A DNA stretch of 64,000 nt from Streptomyces sp. NBC_01428 (GCF_036231965.1 NZ_CP109499.1:7750001-7814000), one strand, 5' to 3'; counted from the first letter of the stretch, positions 1 to 8,949 are shown. Notes: generated by a model not told the origin, from the letters alone. A program made the numbers and translations.

Positions 1-1202
1 GCGGGTTCCTCGCCGGCCTCTGCGTCGCGGCGCTGCCGCTCCTGGCCGCGGGGTTCTGGCTCGGCAGACGCACCGCCCGGCCGCAGAACCTCGGCGGCCT
101 CGGTACGCCCGTCGAGCACGCCACCTTCCAGACCCTGCACACCGCCTCGCTCGCCGCGCCGCCGCTGCGCGCCGGTCTCACGGAGGAGACGGCCCGCCGC
201 TCCGCGCGGCGGCTGCGCACCCTGCTCGGCACCGACGCGCTCTGCCTCACCGACCAGGAGACGGTCCTCGCCTGGGACGGCGTCGGTTCCCACCACCGCG
301 CGGAGATCATGGAACGGCTCGGCGGCCCGCTGGACACCGGCCGCGGCGAGGCCTTCCGGCTGCACTGCGAGGAACCCGCCTGCACGCTCCGCTGGGCCGT
401 CGTCGCCCCGCTCACCGTCGAGGAACGGGTGCACGGAGCGCTCGTCGTCTGCGCGCCCCGCGAGTCGGCCGTCCTCGTGCGCGCGGCCGGCGAGGTCGCG
501 CGCTGGGTCTCCGTCCAGCTGGAGCTGGCCGACCTCGACCAGTCCCGGACCCGGCTCATCGAGGCCGAGATCAGGGCCCTGCGCGCCCAGATATCCCCGC
601 ACTTCATCTTCAACTCGCTCGCGGTGATCGCCTCGTTCGTGCGCACCGACCCGGAGCGCGCCCGCGAGCTGCTCCTGGAGTTCGCCGACTTCACCCGCTA
701 CTCGTTCCGCCGGCACGGCGACTTCACCACGCTCGCGGACGAGCTCCACGCGATCGACCACTACCTGGCGCTCGTCCGGGCCCGCTTCGGCGAGCGGCTC
801 TCCGTCACCCTGCAGATCGCGCCCGAGGTGCTGCCGGTGGCGCTGCCCTTCCTCTGTCTCCAGCCGCTGGTGGAGAACGCCGTCAAGCACGGTCTGGAGG
901 GCAAGACCGACAAGAGCCACATCAGCATCACGGCCCAGGACGCGGGAGCCGAGGCCCTCGTCGTCATCGAGGACAACGGGGTCGGCATGGACCCCGACCG
1001 GTTGCGCCGCATCCTGTCCGGCGAGGTCGGGCCCTCCGGCGGGATCGGCCTCTCCAACGTCGACGAGCGGCTGCGGCAGGTCTACGGCGACGACCACGGC
1101 CTGGTCATCGAGACCGCCGAGGGCGCGGGCATGAAGATCACCGCGAGGCTGCCCAAGTACCAGCCGGGCGTCCACTCGGCGGCCCGGCGCGCCCGGCAGT
1201 GA
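1..1202 (+). CDS. LytS-type sensor histidine kinase, 5' end cut by window edge
   Basis: Sensor kinase of a two-component system that autophosphorylates on histidine at the membrane. The open frame runs without a stop from base 3, so the start lies outside the window; the first in-frame ATG (309) is internal. The visible N-terminus is hydrophobic and is followed by GRRTARPQ, like the end of a membrane segment. A GAF-like stretch follows. The His_kinase box with the phospho-acceptor His is in AQISPHFIFNSL, near base 600, and a HATPase domain has N-box LVENAVKHGLE and G-boxes DNGVGMD and GGIGLSNV. This is the LytS/YehU layout, which normally pairs with a LytTR response regulator; no partner is visible, and it would be expected upstream. 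The signal sensed cannot be told from the sequence. Confidence 0.9.
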   Translation, partial: GFLAGLCVAALPLLAAGFWLGRRTARPQNLGGLGTPVEHATFQTLHTASLAAPPLRAGLTEETARRSARRLRTLLGTDALCLTDQETVLAWDGVGSHHRAEIMERLGGPLDTGRGEAFRLHCEEPACTLRWAVVAPLTVEERVHGALVVCAPRESAVLVRAAGEVARWVSVQLELADLDQSRTRLIEAEIRALRAQISPHFIFNSLAVIASFVRTDPERARELLLEFADFTRYSFRRHGDFTTLADELHAIDHYLALVRARFGERLSVTLQIAPEVLPVALPFLCLQPLVENAVKHGLEGKTDKSHISITAQDAGAEALVVIEDNGVGMDPDRLRRILSGEVGPSGGIGLSNVDERLRQVYGDDHGLVIETAEGAGMKITARLPKYQPGVHSAARRARQ

Positions 1203-1238
1203 CCGGGACGCACGGGGGCCGGGTGCGCCGCGCCGGGG

Positions 1239-1394
1239 TCAGGCGTGGGAGACCACCATCCCCAGCGTGATCAGACCGAGCACGACCCAGCCGAACCACA
1301 GCCAGCCGTTGCTGCCCAGTGCCACCGTGTAGGCCGTCACCATGACGAGCCCGCCCACGGTGAGCACCCCCATCGTCTTCGTCGTACCGGGCAT
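1239..1394 (-). CDS. Small two-helix membrane protein (51 aa)
   Basis: A 51-residue protein starting MPGTTKTMGVLTVGG, with two hydrophobic segments (about residues 8-26 and 31-48) separated by GSNGWLW. A strong ribosome site, GGAGGAGGG, lies just upstream of the ATG, and codon use is typical of the host. It lies about 115 bp downstream of the cytochrome oxidase assembly gene on the same strand. It may belong to that transcription unit and work in the membrane with the respiratory chain, but no function is known to me. Confidence 0.7.
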   Translation of the reverse strand: MPGTTKTMGVLTVGGLVMVTAYTVALGSNGWLWFGWVVLGLITLGMVVSHA

Positions 1395-1508
1395 CGTGAC
1401 ACCCTCCTCCAGGCGGGTCCGCAGCGCGGACCGTGGCCTTCGGTGCCATTTTCACCCGGAGGGACGCGGTTCGCCAGGGGCGGGAGGCCTTCCCGCGCCC
1501 GGCGCCGG

Positions 1509-2462
1509 TCAGCGACTGCGTGCGTCGAGCGAGGCCAGATAGGCGTTGTACGCCTCCAGCTCCTTGTCACCGTCACGGTCCGCGGCCCGGTCCTGGCGCT
1601 TGGCCTGCCGCTGCTCGGAGCCGTACCACTGGAAGAGCAGGGCGAGCAGCACGAGCACGGAGGGGATCTCGCTGAACGCCCAGGCGATCCCGCCCGCGGC
1701 GGTCTGGTCGGCGAGCGCGTCGATACGGAGGGAGGCGGGCGGGTTCTCGTACGTCTCGACCATCGGCTGCGAGGCCATCATCAGCGCGATGCCGAAGAAC
1801 GCGTGGAACGGCATGCCCGCGAACAGCTCCAGCATCCGCATCAGATAACCCGGACGGTGCGGGCCGGGGTCGACGCCCATGATCGGCCAGAAGAACACCA
1901 GCCCGACCGCGAGGAAGTGGCACATCATCGCGATGTGGCCCGTCCTGGAGCCCATCAGGAAGTCGAAGATCGGGGAGAAGTACAGCGCGTACAGGCTCGC
2001 GATGAACAGCGGGATGGTGAACGCGGGGTGGGTGATGATCCGCATGAACCGGCTGTGCAGGAACATCAGCAGCAGTTCACGCGGCCCCTTGCTGCCGCGC
2101 TTCGCCGCCACCGGCAGTGCCCGAAGGGCCAGCGTGATCGGAGCGCCGAGCAGGATCAGGATCGGCGACAGCATGCTGATGACCATGTGCTGCACCATGT
2201 GCACGCTGAACATGACCATGCCGTAGTCGTTCAGCCGGGTGCACATCATGAGCAGGACGGTCAGCACACCGATGACGAAGGAGACGGTCCGGCCCCACGA
2301 CCAGCTGTCCCCGCGCCGCGCCAGTCGCACCACGCCCCAGCCGTACAGTGCGAGCCCGAGCAGACACGCGACGAGGAAGAACGGGTCCGTGGACCACGTG
2401 AGCCCCCGTCCCAGCGTGAACGGCGGCAGATCCATGGTCATGCCGTGCCCGCTGTGATCCAT
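1509..2462 (-). CDS. ctaG: Cytochrome c oxidase assembly protein, CtaG/Caa3 family
   Basis: Polytopic membrane protein of 317 aa predicted to help assemble the copper sites of cytochrome c oxidase. The N-terminus is His/Met rich (MDHSGHGMTM), followed by about seven membrane helices; conserved-looking histidines sit in VHMVQHMVISM and MMCHFLAVG, as expected for a metal-handling Caa3_CtaG protein. The ATG is preceded by CAGGAG. It is a single gene between a small membrane protein and the pfkA terminator. The C-terminal tail is hydrophilic and charged (QAKRQDRAADRDGDKELE). Family assignment is secure; a direct role in copper delivery is inferred from the family. Confidence 0.85.
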   Translation of the reverse strand: MDHSGHGMTMDLPPFTLGRGLTWSTDPFFLVACLLGLALYGWGVVRLARRGDSWSWGRTVSFVIGVLTVLLMMCTRLNDYGMVMFSVHMVQHMVISMLSPILILLGAPITLALRALPVAAKRGSKGPRELLLMFLHSRFMRIITHPAFTIPLFIASLYALYFSPIFDFLMGSRTGHIAMMCHFLAVGLVFFWPIMGVDPGPHRPGYLMRMLELFAGMPFHAFFGIALMMASQPMVETYENPPASLRIDALADQTAAGGIAWAFSEIPSVLVLLALLFQWYGSEQRQAKRQDRAADRDGDKELEAYNAYLASLDARSR

Positions 2463-2549
2463 CCACCGGCTCCTGTTTCTGGGGGTGCCTCCCAGGGTCC
2501 TTTTACGGCACTGCGGGAGGGTTGTGCGCTGTCTGTCCGCACCAGACTA

Positions 2550-2587
2550 GAACTGCCCCCGGCCGCGCTCGCGACCGGGGGCAGTTC
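2550..2587 (-). terminator. Intrinsic-type hairpin after pfkA
   Basis: A perfect 13-bp stem (GAACTGCCCCCGG / CCGGGGGCAGTTC) with a 12-nt loop begins 14 bp past the pfkA stop. There is no clear U-tract, which is usual for Streptomyces hairpin terminators. Confidence 0.75.
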
Positions 2588-2601
2588 CAGATGGGTACGT
2601 C

Positions 2602-3627
2602 TCAGAGCACGCACTCCGCCTCGGCGTAGCGCTCGTCGGGGACCGTCTTGAGGGTCTCCACCGCCTCCGCGAGCGACACCATCACGATGTCGGTCCCGCG
2701 CAGCGCGGTCATGTTCCCGAACTCGCCGCGGTGCACGGCCTCCACCGCGTGCCAGCCGAACCGGGTCGCGAGGACGCGGTCGTAGGCCGTCGGCGTGCCG
2801 CCGCGCTGCACGTGTCCGAGGATGACCGGCCGGGCCTCCTTGCCGAGCCGCTCCTCCAGCTCGATGGAGAGCTGCCGGGCGATACCCGCGAAGCGCTCGT
2901 GGCCGTAGACGTCCTTGCCGCCCTCGTCGTACTCCATGGAGCCCTCGCGGGGCTTGGCGCCCTCGGCGGCGACGACGATGGCGAAGCGCTTGCCGGCCGC
3001 GAACCGTTCGCCGACCTTCGCGGCCAGCTCCTCGATGTCGAAGGGCCGTTCCGGTACGACGATGGCGTGCGCGCCCGCCGCCATGCCGGAGTGCAGCGCG
3101 ATCCAGCCGGTGTGGCGGCCCATGACCTCCACGATCAGCACACGCTGGTGCGACTCGGCGGTGGTCTTCAGCCGGTCGAGGGCCTCGGTCGCGACACCGA
3201 CGGCCGTGTCGAAGCCGAAGGTGACGTCCGTGACGGCGATGTCGTTGTCGATGGTCTTTGGTACGCCGACGATCGGCAGGCCGGCGTCCGACAGCAGCCG
3301 GGCGGCCTTGAGCGTGCCCTCGCCGCCGATCGGGATGATCGCGTCGAGCCCGAGCTCCTCGACGTGCCCGCGGGCCCGCTCCACACCGTCACGCAGATGC
3401 GCGGGCTGGACCCGGGAGGAGCCGAGCATGGTGCCGCCGCGAGCCAGGATGCCGCTCACCGCGTCGAGGTCGAGCTTGAGGTAGTCGCACTCCAGCAGTC
3501 CCTTCCAGCCGTCGCGGAAGCCGATGACCTCGTCGCCGTGGTCGACGACGGCACGGTGTACGACGGACCGGATGACGGCGTTCAGGCCGGGGCAGTCGCC
3601 GCCGGACGTGAGGACACCAATGCGCAT
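2602..3627 (-). CDS. pfkA: ATP-dependent 6-phosphofructokinase
   Basis: Cytosolic glycolytic enzyme phosphorylating fructose-6-phosphate to the 1,6-bisphosphate. The 341-aa protein starts at MRIGVLTSGGDCPGLNAVIR, the classical PFK N-terminus, so upstream in-frame starts (to 3693) were rejected. The substrate site PKTIDNDIAVTD contains the catalytic Asp of the TIDND motif, and later motifs VEVMGRHTGWIA and GHVQRGGTPTAYDR match family A PFKs. GGEGTLK replaces the GGDGS of strict ATP-PFKs: this Glu/Thr form is known in actinobacterial isozymes. Gene is monocistronic, ended by the hairpin at 2550-2587. Streptomyces carry several pfkA paralogues; which one this is cannot be told from the sequence alone. 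Confidence 0.93.
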   Translation of the reverse strand: MRIGVLTSGGDCPGLNAVIRSVVHRAVVDHGDEVIGFRDGWKGLLECDYLKLDLDAVSGILARGGTMLGSSRVQPAHLRDGVERARGHVEELGLDAIIPIGGEGTLKAARLLSDAGLPIVGVPKTIDNDIAVTDVTFGFDTAVGVATEALDRLKTTAESHQRVLIVEVMGRHTGWIALHSGMAAGAHAIVVPERPFDIEELAAKVGERFAAGKRFAIVVAAEGAKPREGSMEYDEGGKDVYGHERFAGIARQLSIELEERLGKEARPVILGHVQRGGTPTAYDRVLATRFGWHAVEAVHRGEFGNMTALRGTDIVMVSLAEAVETLKTVPDERYAEAECVL

Positions 3628-3814
3628 AGCCCGAAATACCTTCTCAACGTGGTCCGGGGACCGGACCACGTTGTCCGGCAGGATTCCCGCCACCCTACCG
3701 GCGGGAGGGGGCGGAACCGCACCGTGCGTCCGCCAGCTGGACGTGCCCGCTCACCTGTGCGGGAGCCGTGTCAGACGGGCCCCGGGACGGCGCCGGCCCC
3801 ACAGCCCCGGAAAC

Positions 3815-3855
3815 GCCGAGAGGAACCGTTCCTCCACGGAACGGTTCCTCTCGGC
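3815..3855 (-). terminator. Strong hairpin after the murT-gatD operon
   Basis: A perfect 18-bp inverted repeat (GCCGAGAGGAACCGTTCC and its complement) with a 5-nt loop lies 28 bp beyond the gatD stop. It also sits in the upstream region of pfkA, so it separates the two transcription units. Confidence 0.85.
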
Positions 3856-3883
3856 CGGCCCGCCGTCCGGCGGGCCGGTGCGC

Positions 3884-4612
3884 CTAGGCGGGCTGGGTGG
3901 CCGCCGCGATGCGCTCGGAGCGCAGCGCCTCGTACCAGCGGTCGTCGATCGGCGGCAGCGCGTTCACGTCGAGCGCCAGCTTCAGCAGCAGGTCGGCGAT
4001 CAGCGGATTGCGCGCGAGGACGGGCCCGTGCATGTACGTACCGAACACGGTGTCGTTGTACGCGCCCTCCGTGCCGTCCCCCGTGCCGTTGCCCTTGCCG
4101 AGCCGCACGTTCGCGAACGGGCGGGCCGTGGGGCCGAGGTGGGTGACGCCCTGGTGGTTCTCGAAGCCGGTCAGCTGGGGCAGGCCGAGCCGCGGGTCGA
4201 TGTCCGCGAGCACGTCGCCGACGCACCGCTCGCCCTCGCCCCGGGTGGAGACCACGTCGAGCAGGCCGAGGCCCGGCTCGCGCTGGCCGAGGTCGTTGAT
4301 GAACTCGTGCCCGAGGATCTGGTAGCCGGCGCACACCGAGAAGACGATCGCGCCGTTGCCCACCGCGCGGTGCAGACCGCCGTCGCGGCGCAGCCGCTCC
4401 GCCGCGAGCCGCTGCGGACGGTCCTCGCCGCCGCCGATGAGGTAGATGTCACCGGAGGTGGGGATCGGCTGGTCGCTGCGCACGTCGAGACGGGCCACGT
4501 CGAGGCCGCGCTGGCGGGCCCTGCGCTCCACGACGAGGGCGTTGCCCTGGTCGCCGTAGGTGCTCAGCAGGTCCGGATAGATCCACACCAGACGCAGGCT
4601 GTTGTCACTCAT
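3884..4612 (-). CDS. gatD: Lipid II isoglutaminyl synthase, glutaminase subunit GatD
   Basis: Class I glutamine amidotransferase that hydrolyses glutamine and passes ammonia to MurT for amidation of D-Glu in the lipid II stem peptide. The 242-aa product starts MSDNSLRLVWIYPDLLSTYG with GGAGG upstream; an upstream in-frame start at 4645 would overlap murT and lacks a site. The catalytic nucleophile Cys is in FSVCAGYQILG, and the catalytic His in FGTYMHGPVLARNP is at the usual place. The gene lies 19 bp after murT and forms a two-gene operon with it. Confidence 0.93.
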   Translation of the reverse strand: MSDNSLRLVWIYPDLLSTYGDQGNALVVERRARQRGLDVARLDVRSDQPIPTSGDIYLIGGGEDRPQRLAAERLRRDGGLHRAVGNGAIVFSVCAGYQILGHEFINDLGQREPGLGLLDVVSTRGEGERCVGDVLADIDPRLGLPQLTGFENHQGVTHLGPTARPFANVRLGKGNGTGDGTEGAYNDTVFGTYMHGPVLARNPLIADLLLKLALDVNALPPIDDRWYEALRSERIAAATQPA

Positions 4613-4631
4613 TCTCTTCGTCCTCCGTGGC

Positions 4632-5870
4632 TCAGTTGCCGACACGACGCCTCAAGTCCTGGAAAGCGGTGTAGTTGGCGATGACCTCGATGCGTCCGGG
4701 CGGAGCCATCTGCACGGCCTGGTCGAGGTTCTCGCATACCTGGAACTGCTGGTTGGCGACTTCGAGGCGTACGGCGAGGTCCAGCTTGCGGTCGCCGAGG
4801 ACGAAGATCGGGTGCCCGGTCAGGCGGGTGTAGTCGACGTCCCACAGCCAGGACGTGTCCGTGCCGTCGGCGCCGCGCGCGTTCACCGACAGGATGACCG
4901 GGGTCGGCGGCGGGTCGATCAGCGAGAACGTCTCCAGCCAGCCCGCCGGGTTCTTGGCGAGCAGCAGACGCAGGTCGCGCTGCATGAACTGCACCACGTC
5001 GTAGCGTCCGGCGACGGCCTGCACCTGGTACATGCGCTCCAGGGCCACCTGCGGGGGCACCCCGAAGACGGCGGCGACGGCGGCCGACGAGGCGGCGTTC
5101 GCCTTGTTGGCACGGCCCGGCAGCTGGAGGTGGATCGGCCAGGCGGAGCCGTGCGGGTCGAGCACGTGGTCCCCGGACAGGGCCCAGGTCGGCGTCGGCC
5201 GGCGGAAACCGCAGTCCCCGCAGAACCAGTCGTCGCCGGGGCGCTGCATCACACCGCCGCAGGACGGGCAGGACCAGGCGTCGTCCTTCCACATCTGACC
5301 GGCCGCCACCCACATGACGTTCGGCGAGGAGGAGGCGGCCCAGACGACCAGCGGGTCGTCCGCGTTGGCGACCACGACGGCCTTGGAACCGGCGAGCCCC
5401 TCACGCCAGTGCTCGGCCATCATCCGGGTCTCGGCGGCCCGGTCGAGCTGGTCGCGCGAGAGGTTCAGCAGCGCGATGCACTTCGGGTCCGTGTCCCGGG
5501 CCACGCCCGAGAGGTACTTCTCGTCGACCTCGATGACCGCGAACTTGGCGTCCGAACCACCGGCGAGCGCCGAGGTGATGCCCGCGGGCATGTTGGCGCC
5601 GAGCGCGTTGGACACGACCGGGCCCGCGGCGCCCAGTGCCTCCGCGATCAGCCGGGTCGTGGTGGTCTTGCCGTTGGTCGCCGACACCAGGATCACGTCC
5701 AGGTGCGTGGCCAGCCTCGCCAGCAGGTCGGGGTCGAGCTTGAGAGCCACCCGGCCGCCGATCACCGATCCGCTGCCGCGTCCGGCGGCTCGCGAGACGG
5801 CCGCCGCCGCCTTGCCCGCCGTCACGGCCAGCTTGGCCCGCGGCGTCAGCGGGTCCGAGTTGCCTGACAT
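4632..5870 (-). CDS. murT: Lipid II isoglutaminyl synthase, Mur-ligase-like subunit MurT
   Basis: ATP-dependent Mur-ligase homologue that, with GatD, converts lipid II D-glutamate to D-isoglutamine at the cytoplasmic membrane face. The 412-aa protein starts MSGNSDPLTPRAKLAV behind AAGGAGG. The P-loop is SATNGKTTTTRLIAEAL (about residue 70), followed by the central ligase domain with NLSRDQLDR. A four-cysteine zinc ribbon, CPSC-N13-CGDC, is inserted near residue 215, as is characteristic of MurT. The DUF1727 C-terminal domain follows. First gene of the murT-gatD operon. Confidence 0.93.
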   Translation of the reverse strand: MSGNSDPLTPRAKLAVTAGKAAAAVSRAAGRGSGSVIGGRVALKLDPDLLARLATHLDVILVSATNGKTTTTRLIAEALGAAGPVVSNALGANMPAGITSALAGGSDAKFAVIEVDEKYLSGVARDTDPKCIALLNLSRDQLDRAAETRMMAEHWREGLAGSKAVVVANADDPLVVWAASSSPNVMWVAAGQMWKDDAWSCPSCGGVMQRPGDDWFCGDCGFRRPTPTWALSGDHVLDPHGSAWPIHLQLPGRANKANAASSAAVAAVFGVPPQVALERMYQVQAVAGRYDVVQFMQRDLRLLLAKNPAGWLETFSLIDPPPTPVILSVNARGADGTDTSWLWDVDYTRLTGHPIFVLGDRKLDLAVRLEVANQQFQVCENLDQAVQMAPPGRIEVIANYTAFQDLRRRVGN

Positions 5871-6024
5871 CGTTTCTCGATCCTCCTTGCGTACGCGCCG
5901 CGCCCCTGCCCCCGGCACCGTGTGGGCCTCAGCCTATCGAGATCCACTCACGTGCCCGAATCGCGGCACCACCTGGGTGCCCGCGCGACATGCGCGCGCC
6001 TCCCAGGACCGTACCCTTGCCGCC

Positions 6025-6564
6025 ATGCGACAGAGCTCCATCCCGGGCACCCACGGGCGCGTCCGGCCCCTCACTCTGCTCGGCGACCCCGTGCTGCGCA
6101 CGGCCTGCGCGGAGATCACCGACTTCGGTCCCCAACTCGCGTCCCTCGTCGAGGACATGTTCGCGACGATGTACGCGGCCGAGGGCGTCGGTCTCGCCGC
6201 GAACCAGATCGGCCTGGGACTCCGCGTCTTCGTATACGACTGTCCCGACGACGACGATGTCCGCCATGTCGGGTATGTGGTGAATCCTCGGCTCGTCGCG
6301 GCGGACGGTGTGGTGCTGCGCGGGCCCGAGGGCTGCCTCTCGCTGCCGGGTCTGGAGGCCGGCACCGAGCGCTTCGACCGTGCCGTTGTCGAGGGGGTCA
6401 CGCTCACCGGCGAGCCCGTGACCGTCGAGGGCACCGGCTGGTTCGCCCGCTGCCTCCAGCACGAGTGCGACCACCTCGACGGCCTGGTGTACGCCGACCG
6501 GCTCACCGGATGGCGCAGGAAGCGGATCCTGCGTCAGGTGGGCCGGGCGTCCTGGGGCGGGTGA
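6025..6564 (+). CDS. def: Peptide deformylase
   Basis: Fe2+-dependent hydrolase removing the N-formyl group from nascent proteins. All three motifs are intact: GVGLAANQIG (motif I), EGCLSLP (motif II, metal-ligand Cys) and QHECDHLDG (motif III, HExxH-type ligands and catalytic Glu). The 179-aa start MRQSSIPGTHGRVRPLTLLG was chosen because longer in-frame extensions run antisense through murT. The first bases of the region carry no clear Shine-Dalgarno, so the exact start is less sure. Streptomyces have several def copies; this one stands alone, divergent from murT. Confidence 0.93.
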   Translation: MRQSSIPGTHGRVRPLTLLGDPVLRTACAEITDFGPQLASLVEDMFATMYAAEGVGLAANQIGLGLRVFVYDCPDDDDVRHVGYVVNPRLVAADGVVLRGPEGCLSLPGLEAGTERFDRAVVEGVTLTGEPVTVEGTGWFARCLQHECDHLDGLVYADRLTGWRRKRILRQVGRASWGG

Positions 6565-6571
6565 GGCGGAG

Positions 6572-7216
6572 TCAGAAGCCGGGGCCGCCCACGCGGTCGC
6601 CCGCGGCGGCGAGCCGGCCCCACAGCAGGTCGGCCAGGCTGCGCACCAACTCGGCGCGCGTGCAGGGCCGTTCGCCGAGCCACCAGTCGCCGGCCGCGTG
6701 CATCATGCCGACGATCCCGTGGCCCCAGACCCGCGCGAGCTGCTGGCTGCCGGGACCGAGGTCCACCCGCTCCTCGATGACCTCGGCCAGTTCCTCGCCC
6801 ATGCGGCGCAGCACCGGCGCGGAGTACTTGCCGACATCGAAGCCCGGGTCGCCCGGCTGGCCGCCCTCCGACGGATGCATGAGGAAGCGGTACACCTGGG
6901 GGCGGGCCTCGATGGCCGCCAGGTAGGTGTCGAGCGTCGCCTCGACGCGCTCACGCCGGCCGGCCGGAGCGTCCAGTGCCGCCCGCAGCGCTCCGAGGAG
7001 CGCGTCCGTGTGCCGCTTGGCGAGCGCGGCGTACAGGCCGCCCTTGTCGCCGAAGTGGCGGTACAGGATGGGCTTGGTGATGCCGGCCTCGGCGGCGATG
7101 GCGTTCATGGAGGCCCCGGGGCCGTCGCGGAGCACCACTCTGTCCGCGGCCTCCAGCAGCTCGCGCCGGCGGCGGTCCGCGGACCTCTGCTGGTCGGTCC
7201 GCTGTGTGGTGTCCAT
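6572..7216 (-). CDS. TetR-family transcriptional regulator
   Basis: A 214-aa repressor-type regulator. The N-terminal helix-turn-helix spans about residues 18-64, with ITKPILYRHFGDKGGLYAAL as recognition helix and following TetR signature. The C-terminal ligand domain has a Trp/Gly-rich pattern (VGMMHAAGDWWLGE). It is divergent from an acyl-CoA dehydrogenase with 170 bp between the starts, and a palindrome in that gap is a plausible operator. By context it probably responds to an acyl-CoA or fatty acid and controls the neighbour and itself; the ligand is not visible. Its end lies 7 bp from the convergent def stop. Confidence 0.88.
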   Translation of the reverse strand: MDTTQRTDQQRSADRRRRELLEAADRVVLRDGPGASMNAIAAEAGITKPILYRHFGDKGGLYAALAKRHTDALLGALRAALDAPAGRRERVEATLDTYLAAIEARPQVYRFLMHPSEGGQPGDPGFDVGKYSAPVLRRMGEELAEVIEERVDLGPGSQQLARVWGHGIVGMMHAAGDWWLGERPCTRAELVRSLADLLWGRLAAAGDRVGGPGF

Positions 7217-7330
7217 GTGCTCTCCCCACCCGTGGTGATTCGGTGACGCCTGCGCAAACTAACACTGTTCGGCGCACGGGGATCGAACGGGCTGCCGAGC
7301 CGGACCCGGGAGTTGACTTTTCCTACTGAG

Positions 7331-7353
7331 CGGTAACAGACTCGGAGTTACCG
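7331..7353. promoter_or_regulatory. Candidate TetR operator in the divergent promoter
   Basis: Perfect inverted repeat CGGTAAC-N9-GTTACCG lies between the TetR gene and the acyl-CoA dehydrogenase. A TTGACT at 7313-7318 just before it could be a -35 box. The repeat would therefore overlap the core promoter of the dehydrogenase, ending 33 bp before its ATG. Size and symmetry fit TetR binding; the assignment is an inference. Confidence 0.5.
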
Positions 7354-7386
7354 CAAGTAACATATCAGTGCAGCGCTGGAGGGGAC

Positions 7387-8613
7387 ATGGCCGAGTTCAC
7401 CATGGAGCTCAACGACGAACAGAAGGAGGTCCGGGACTGGCTGCACGGCTTCGCCGCCGATGTCATCCGCCCCGCGGCCGCCGAATGGGACGAGCGCGAA
7501 GAGACTCCCTGGCCGGTCATCCAGGAGGCCGCGAAGGTCGGCATCTACTCCCTGGACTTCTACGCCCAGCAGTACTTCGACCCCACCGGTCTCGGCATCC
7601 CCATGGCCATGGAGGAGCTGTTCTGGGGCGACGCCGGCATCGCCCTGTCCATCGTCGGCACCGGCCTCGCCGCCGTGGGCGTCCTCGCCAACGGCACCGA
7701 GGAGCAGATCGGCACCTGGATACCCCAGATGTACGGCGACGCCAACGACGTCAAGGTCGCGGCCTTCTGCTCCTCCGAGCCCGACGCGGGCTCCGACGTC
7801 GCCTCGCTGCGCACGCGCGCCGTCTACGACGAGGCCAAGGACGAGTGGGTCCTGAACGGCACGAAGACCTGGGCGACCAACGGCGGTATCGCCAACGTCC
7901 ACGTCGTCGTCGCGGCCGTCGACCCCGAGCTCGGCTCCAAGGGCCACGCCTCCTTCATCGTGCCGCCCGGCACCCCCGGCCTCTCCCAGGGCCAGAAGTT
8001 CAAGAAGCACGGCATCCGCGCCTCGCACACCGCCGAGGTCGTCCTGGAGAACGTGCGGATCCCCGGCTCCTGCCTGCTCGGCGGCAAGGACAAGCTCGAC
8101 GAGCGTCTCGCCCGGGCGCGTGAGCGGGCCAGGACGGGCGGCGAGCGGGTGAAGAACGCGGCGATGGCCACCTTCGAGGCCAGCCGTCCCGCCGTCGGCG
8201 CGATGGCCGTCGGCACCGCCCGGGCCGCGTACGAGGTCGCCCTCGACTACGCCAAGACGCGCGAGCAGTTCGGCCGCCCGATCATCGACAACCAGGGCGT
8301 CGCCTTCCAGCTCGCCGACATGCGCACGTCGATCGACGCCGCGCGGCTGCTGGTGTGGCGGGCGTCCTGGATGGCGATCAACGGCAAGCGGTTCACCGCC
8401 GCCGAGGGCTCGATGTCGAAGCTGTTCGCCAGCGAGACGGCGAAGAAGGTCACCGGCCAGGCGATCCAGATCCTCGGGGGCAACGGCTACACCCGGGAGT
8501 ACCCGGTGGAGCGCATGCACCGCGACGCCGCGATCTACACGATCTTCGAAGGCACCAGCGAGATCCAGCGTCTGGTGATCGCCCGGACGCTGTCGGGCAT
8601 GCCGATCCGCTAG
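7387..8613 (+). CDS. Acyl-CoA dehydrogenase
   Basis: FAD enzyme of the first beta-oxidation step, 408 aa, full length. Signatures: CSSEPDAGSDVASLRT (ACAD signature 1, about residue 128), TKTWATNGGIANVHVVV, and the C-terminal segment QILGGNGYTREYPVERMHRD followed by FEGTSEIQRLVIART. Glu in the EGTSEIQ segment is the usual catalytic base of medium-chain-type enzymes. GGAGGGG precedes the ATG. Substrate chain length cannot be read from sequence. It is divergent from the TetR gene, which likely regulates it. Confidence 0.93.
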   Translation: MAEFTMELNDEQKEVRDWLHGFAADVIRPAAAEWDEREETPWPVIQEAAKVGIYSLDFYAQQYFDPTGLGIPMAMEELFWGDAGIALSIVGTGLAAVGVLANGTEEQIGTWIPQMYGDANDVKVAAFCSSEPDAGSDVASLRTRAVYDEAKDEWVLNGTKTWATNGGIANVHVVVAAVDPELGSKGHASFIVPPGTPGLSQGQKFKKHGIRASHTAEVVLENVRIPGSCLLGGKDKLDERLARARERARTGGERVKNAAMATFEASRPAVGAMAVGTARAAYEVALDYAKTREQFGRPIIDNQGVAFQLADMRTSIDAARLLVWRASWMAINGKRFTAAEGSMSKLFASETAKKVTGQAIQILGGNGYTREYPVERMHRDAAIYTIFEGTSEIQRLVIARTLSGMPIR

Positions 8614-8652
8614 GCGGAGGCGAGGGAGGCCGGGCGGCCGGGGGCCGAGGAA

Positions 8653-8682
8653 CGGCCCGCCCGGCGACGGTCCGGCGGGCCG
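8653..8682. terminator. Hairpin between convergent genes
   Basis: CGGCCCGC / GCGGGCCG pairs across 14 nt between the stop codons of the acyl-CoA dehydrogenase and the convergent 79-aa gene. An alternative longer pairing with GCCGTCCGGGCGGG (to about 8707) is also possible. Probably a bidirectional terminator. Confidence 0.5.
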
Positions 8683-8709
8683 CGGTGCCCGCGCCGTCCG
8701 GGCGGGCGG

Positions 8710-8949
8710 TCAGTCGCCGGTCGGACCGCTGCTGTGCGCGATGCAGGCGACGTCGATCCGGTCGGCCAGCTTGGCCAGCTCGATGGTGAGCGCGGCCACC
8801 GTGTCCTCGTCGAGCCCGTCCTGGCCGGCCTCCACCAGGTGCAGCCACCGGCCGCCCACCGTGCGCAGCAGCTTGCTGACGTCGGCGGCCGCCACCTGCA
8901 ACGTGCCGCGGTCGTCGACGATCAGGGGGAGGGTCACTTCGCGGTTCAC
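8710..8949 (-). CDS. Conserved hypothetical protein (79 aa)
   Basis: Small soluble acidic protein, read from the GTG at 8949 (start VNREVTLPLIVDDRGTLQVA). A longer ATG start at 9039 would overlap the preceding dehydrogenase gene by 65 bp, so the GTG is preferred, although its ribosome site is weak. Typical GC-rich codon use. No recognised motif; the second half (DTVAALTIELAKLADRIDVA) looks helical. It lies 25 bp after the succinate-semialdehyde dehydrogenase on the same strand and may be cotranscribed. Function unknown. Confidence 0.65.
   Translation of the reverse strand: MNREVTLPLIVDDRGTLQVAAADVSKLLRTVGGRWLHLVEAGQDGLDEDTVAALTIELAKLADRIDVACIAHSSGPTGD

Noticed and set aside
1245..2651. Long plus-strand frame of 468 codons opposite ctaG
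   Set aside because: It is the reverse-complement shadow of ctaG and pfkA ends; composition is dominated by Arg, His, Gln and Asp-type residues with no ribosome site or family.
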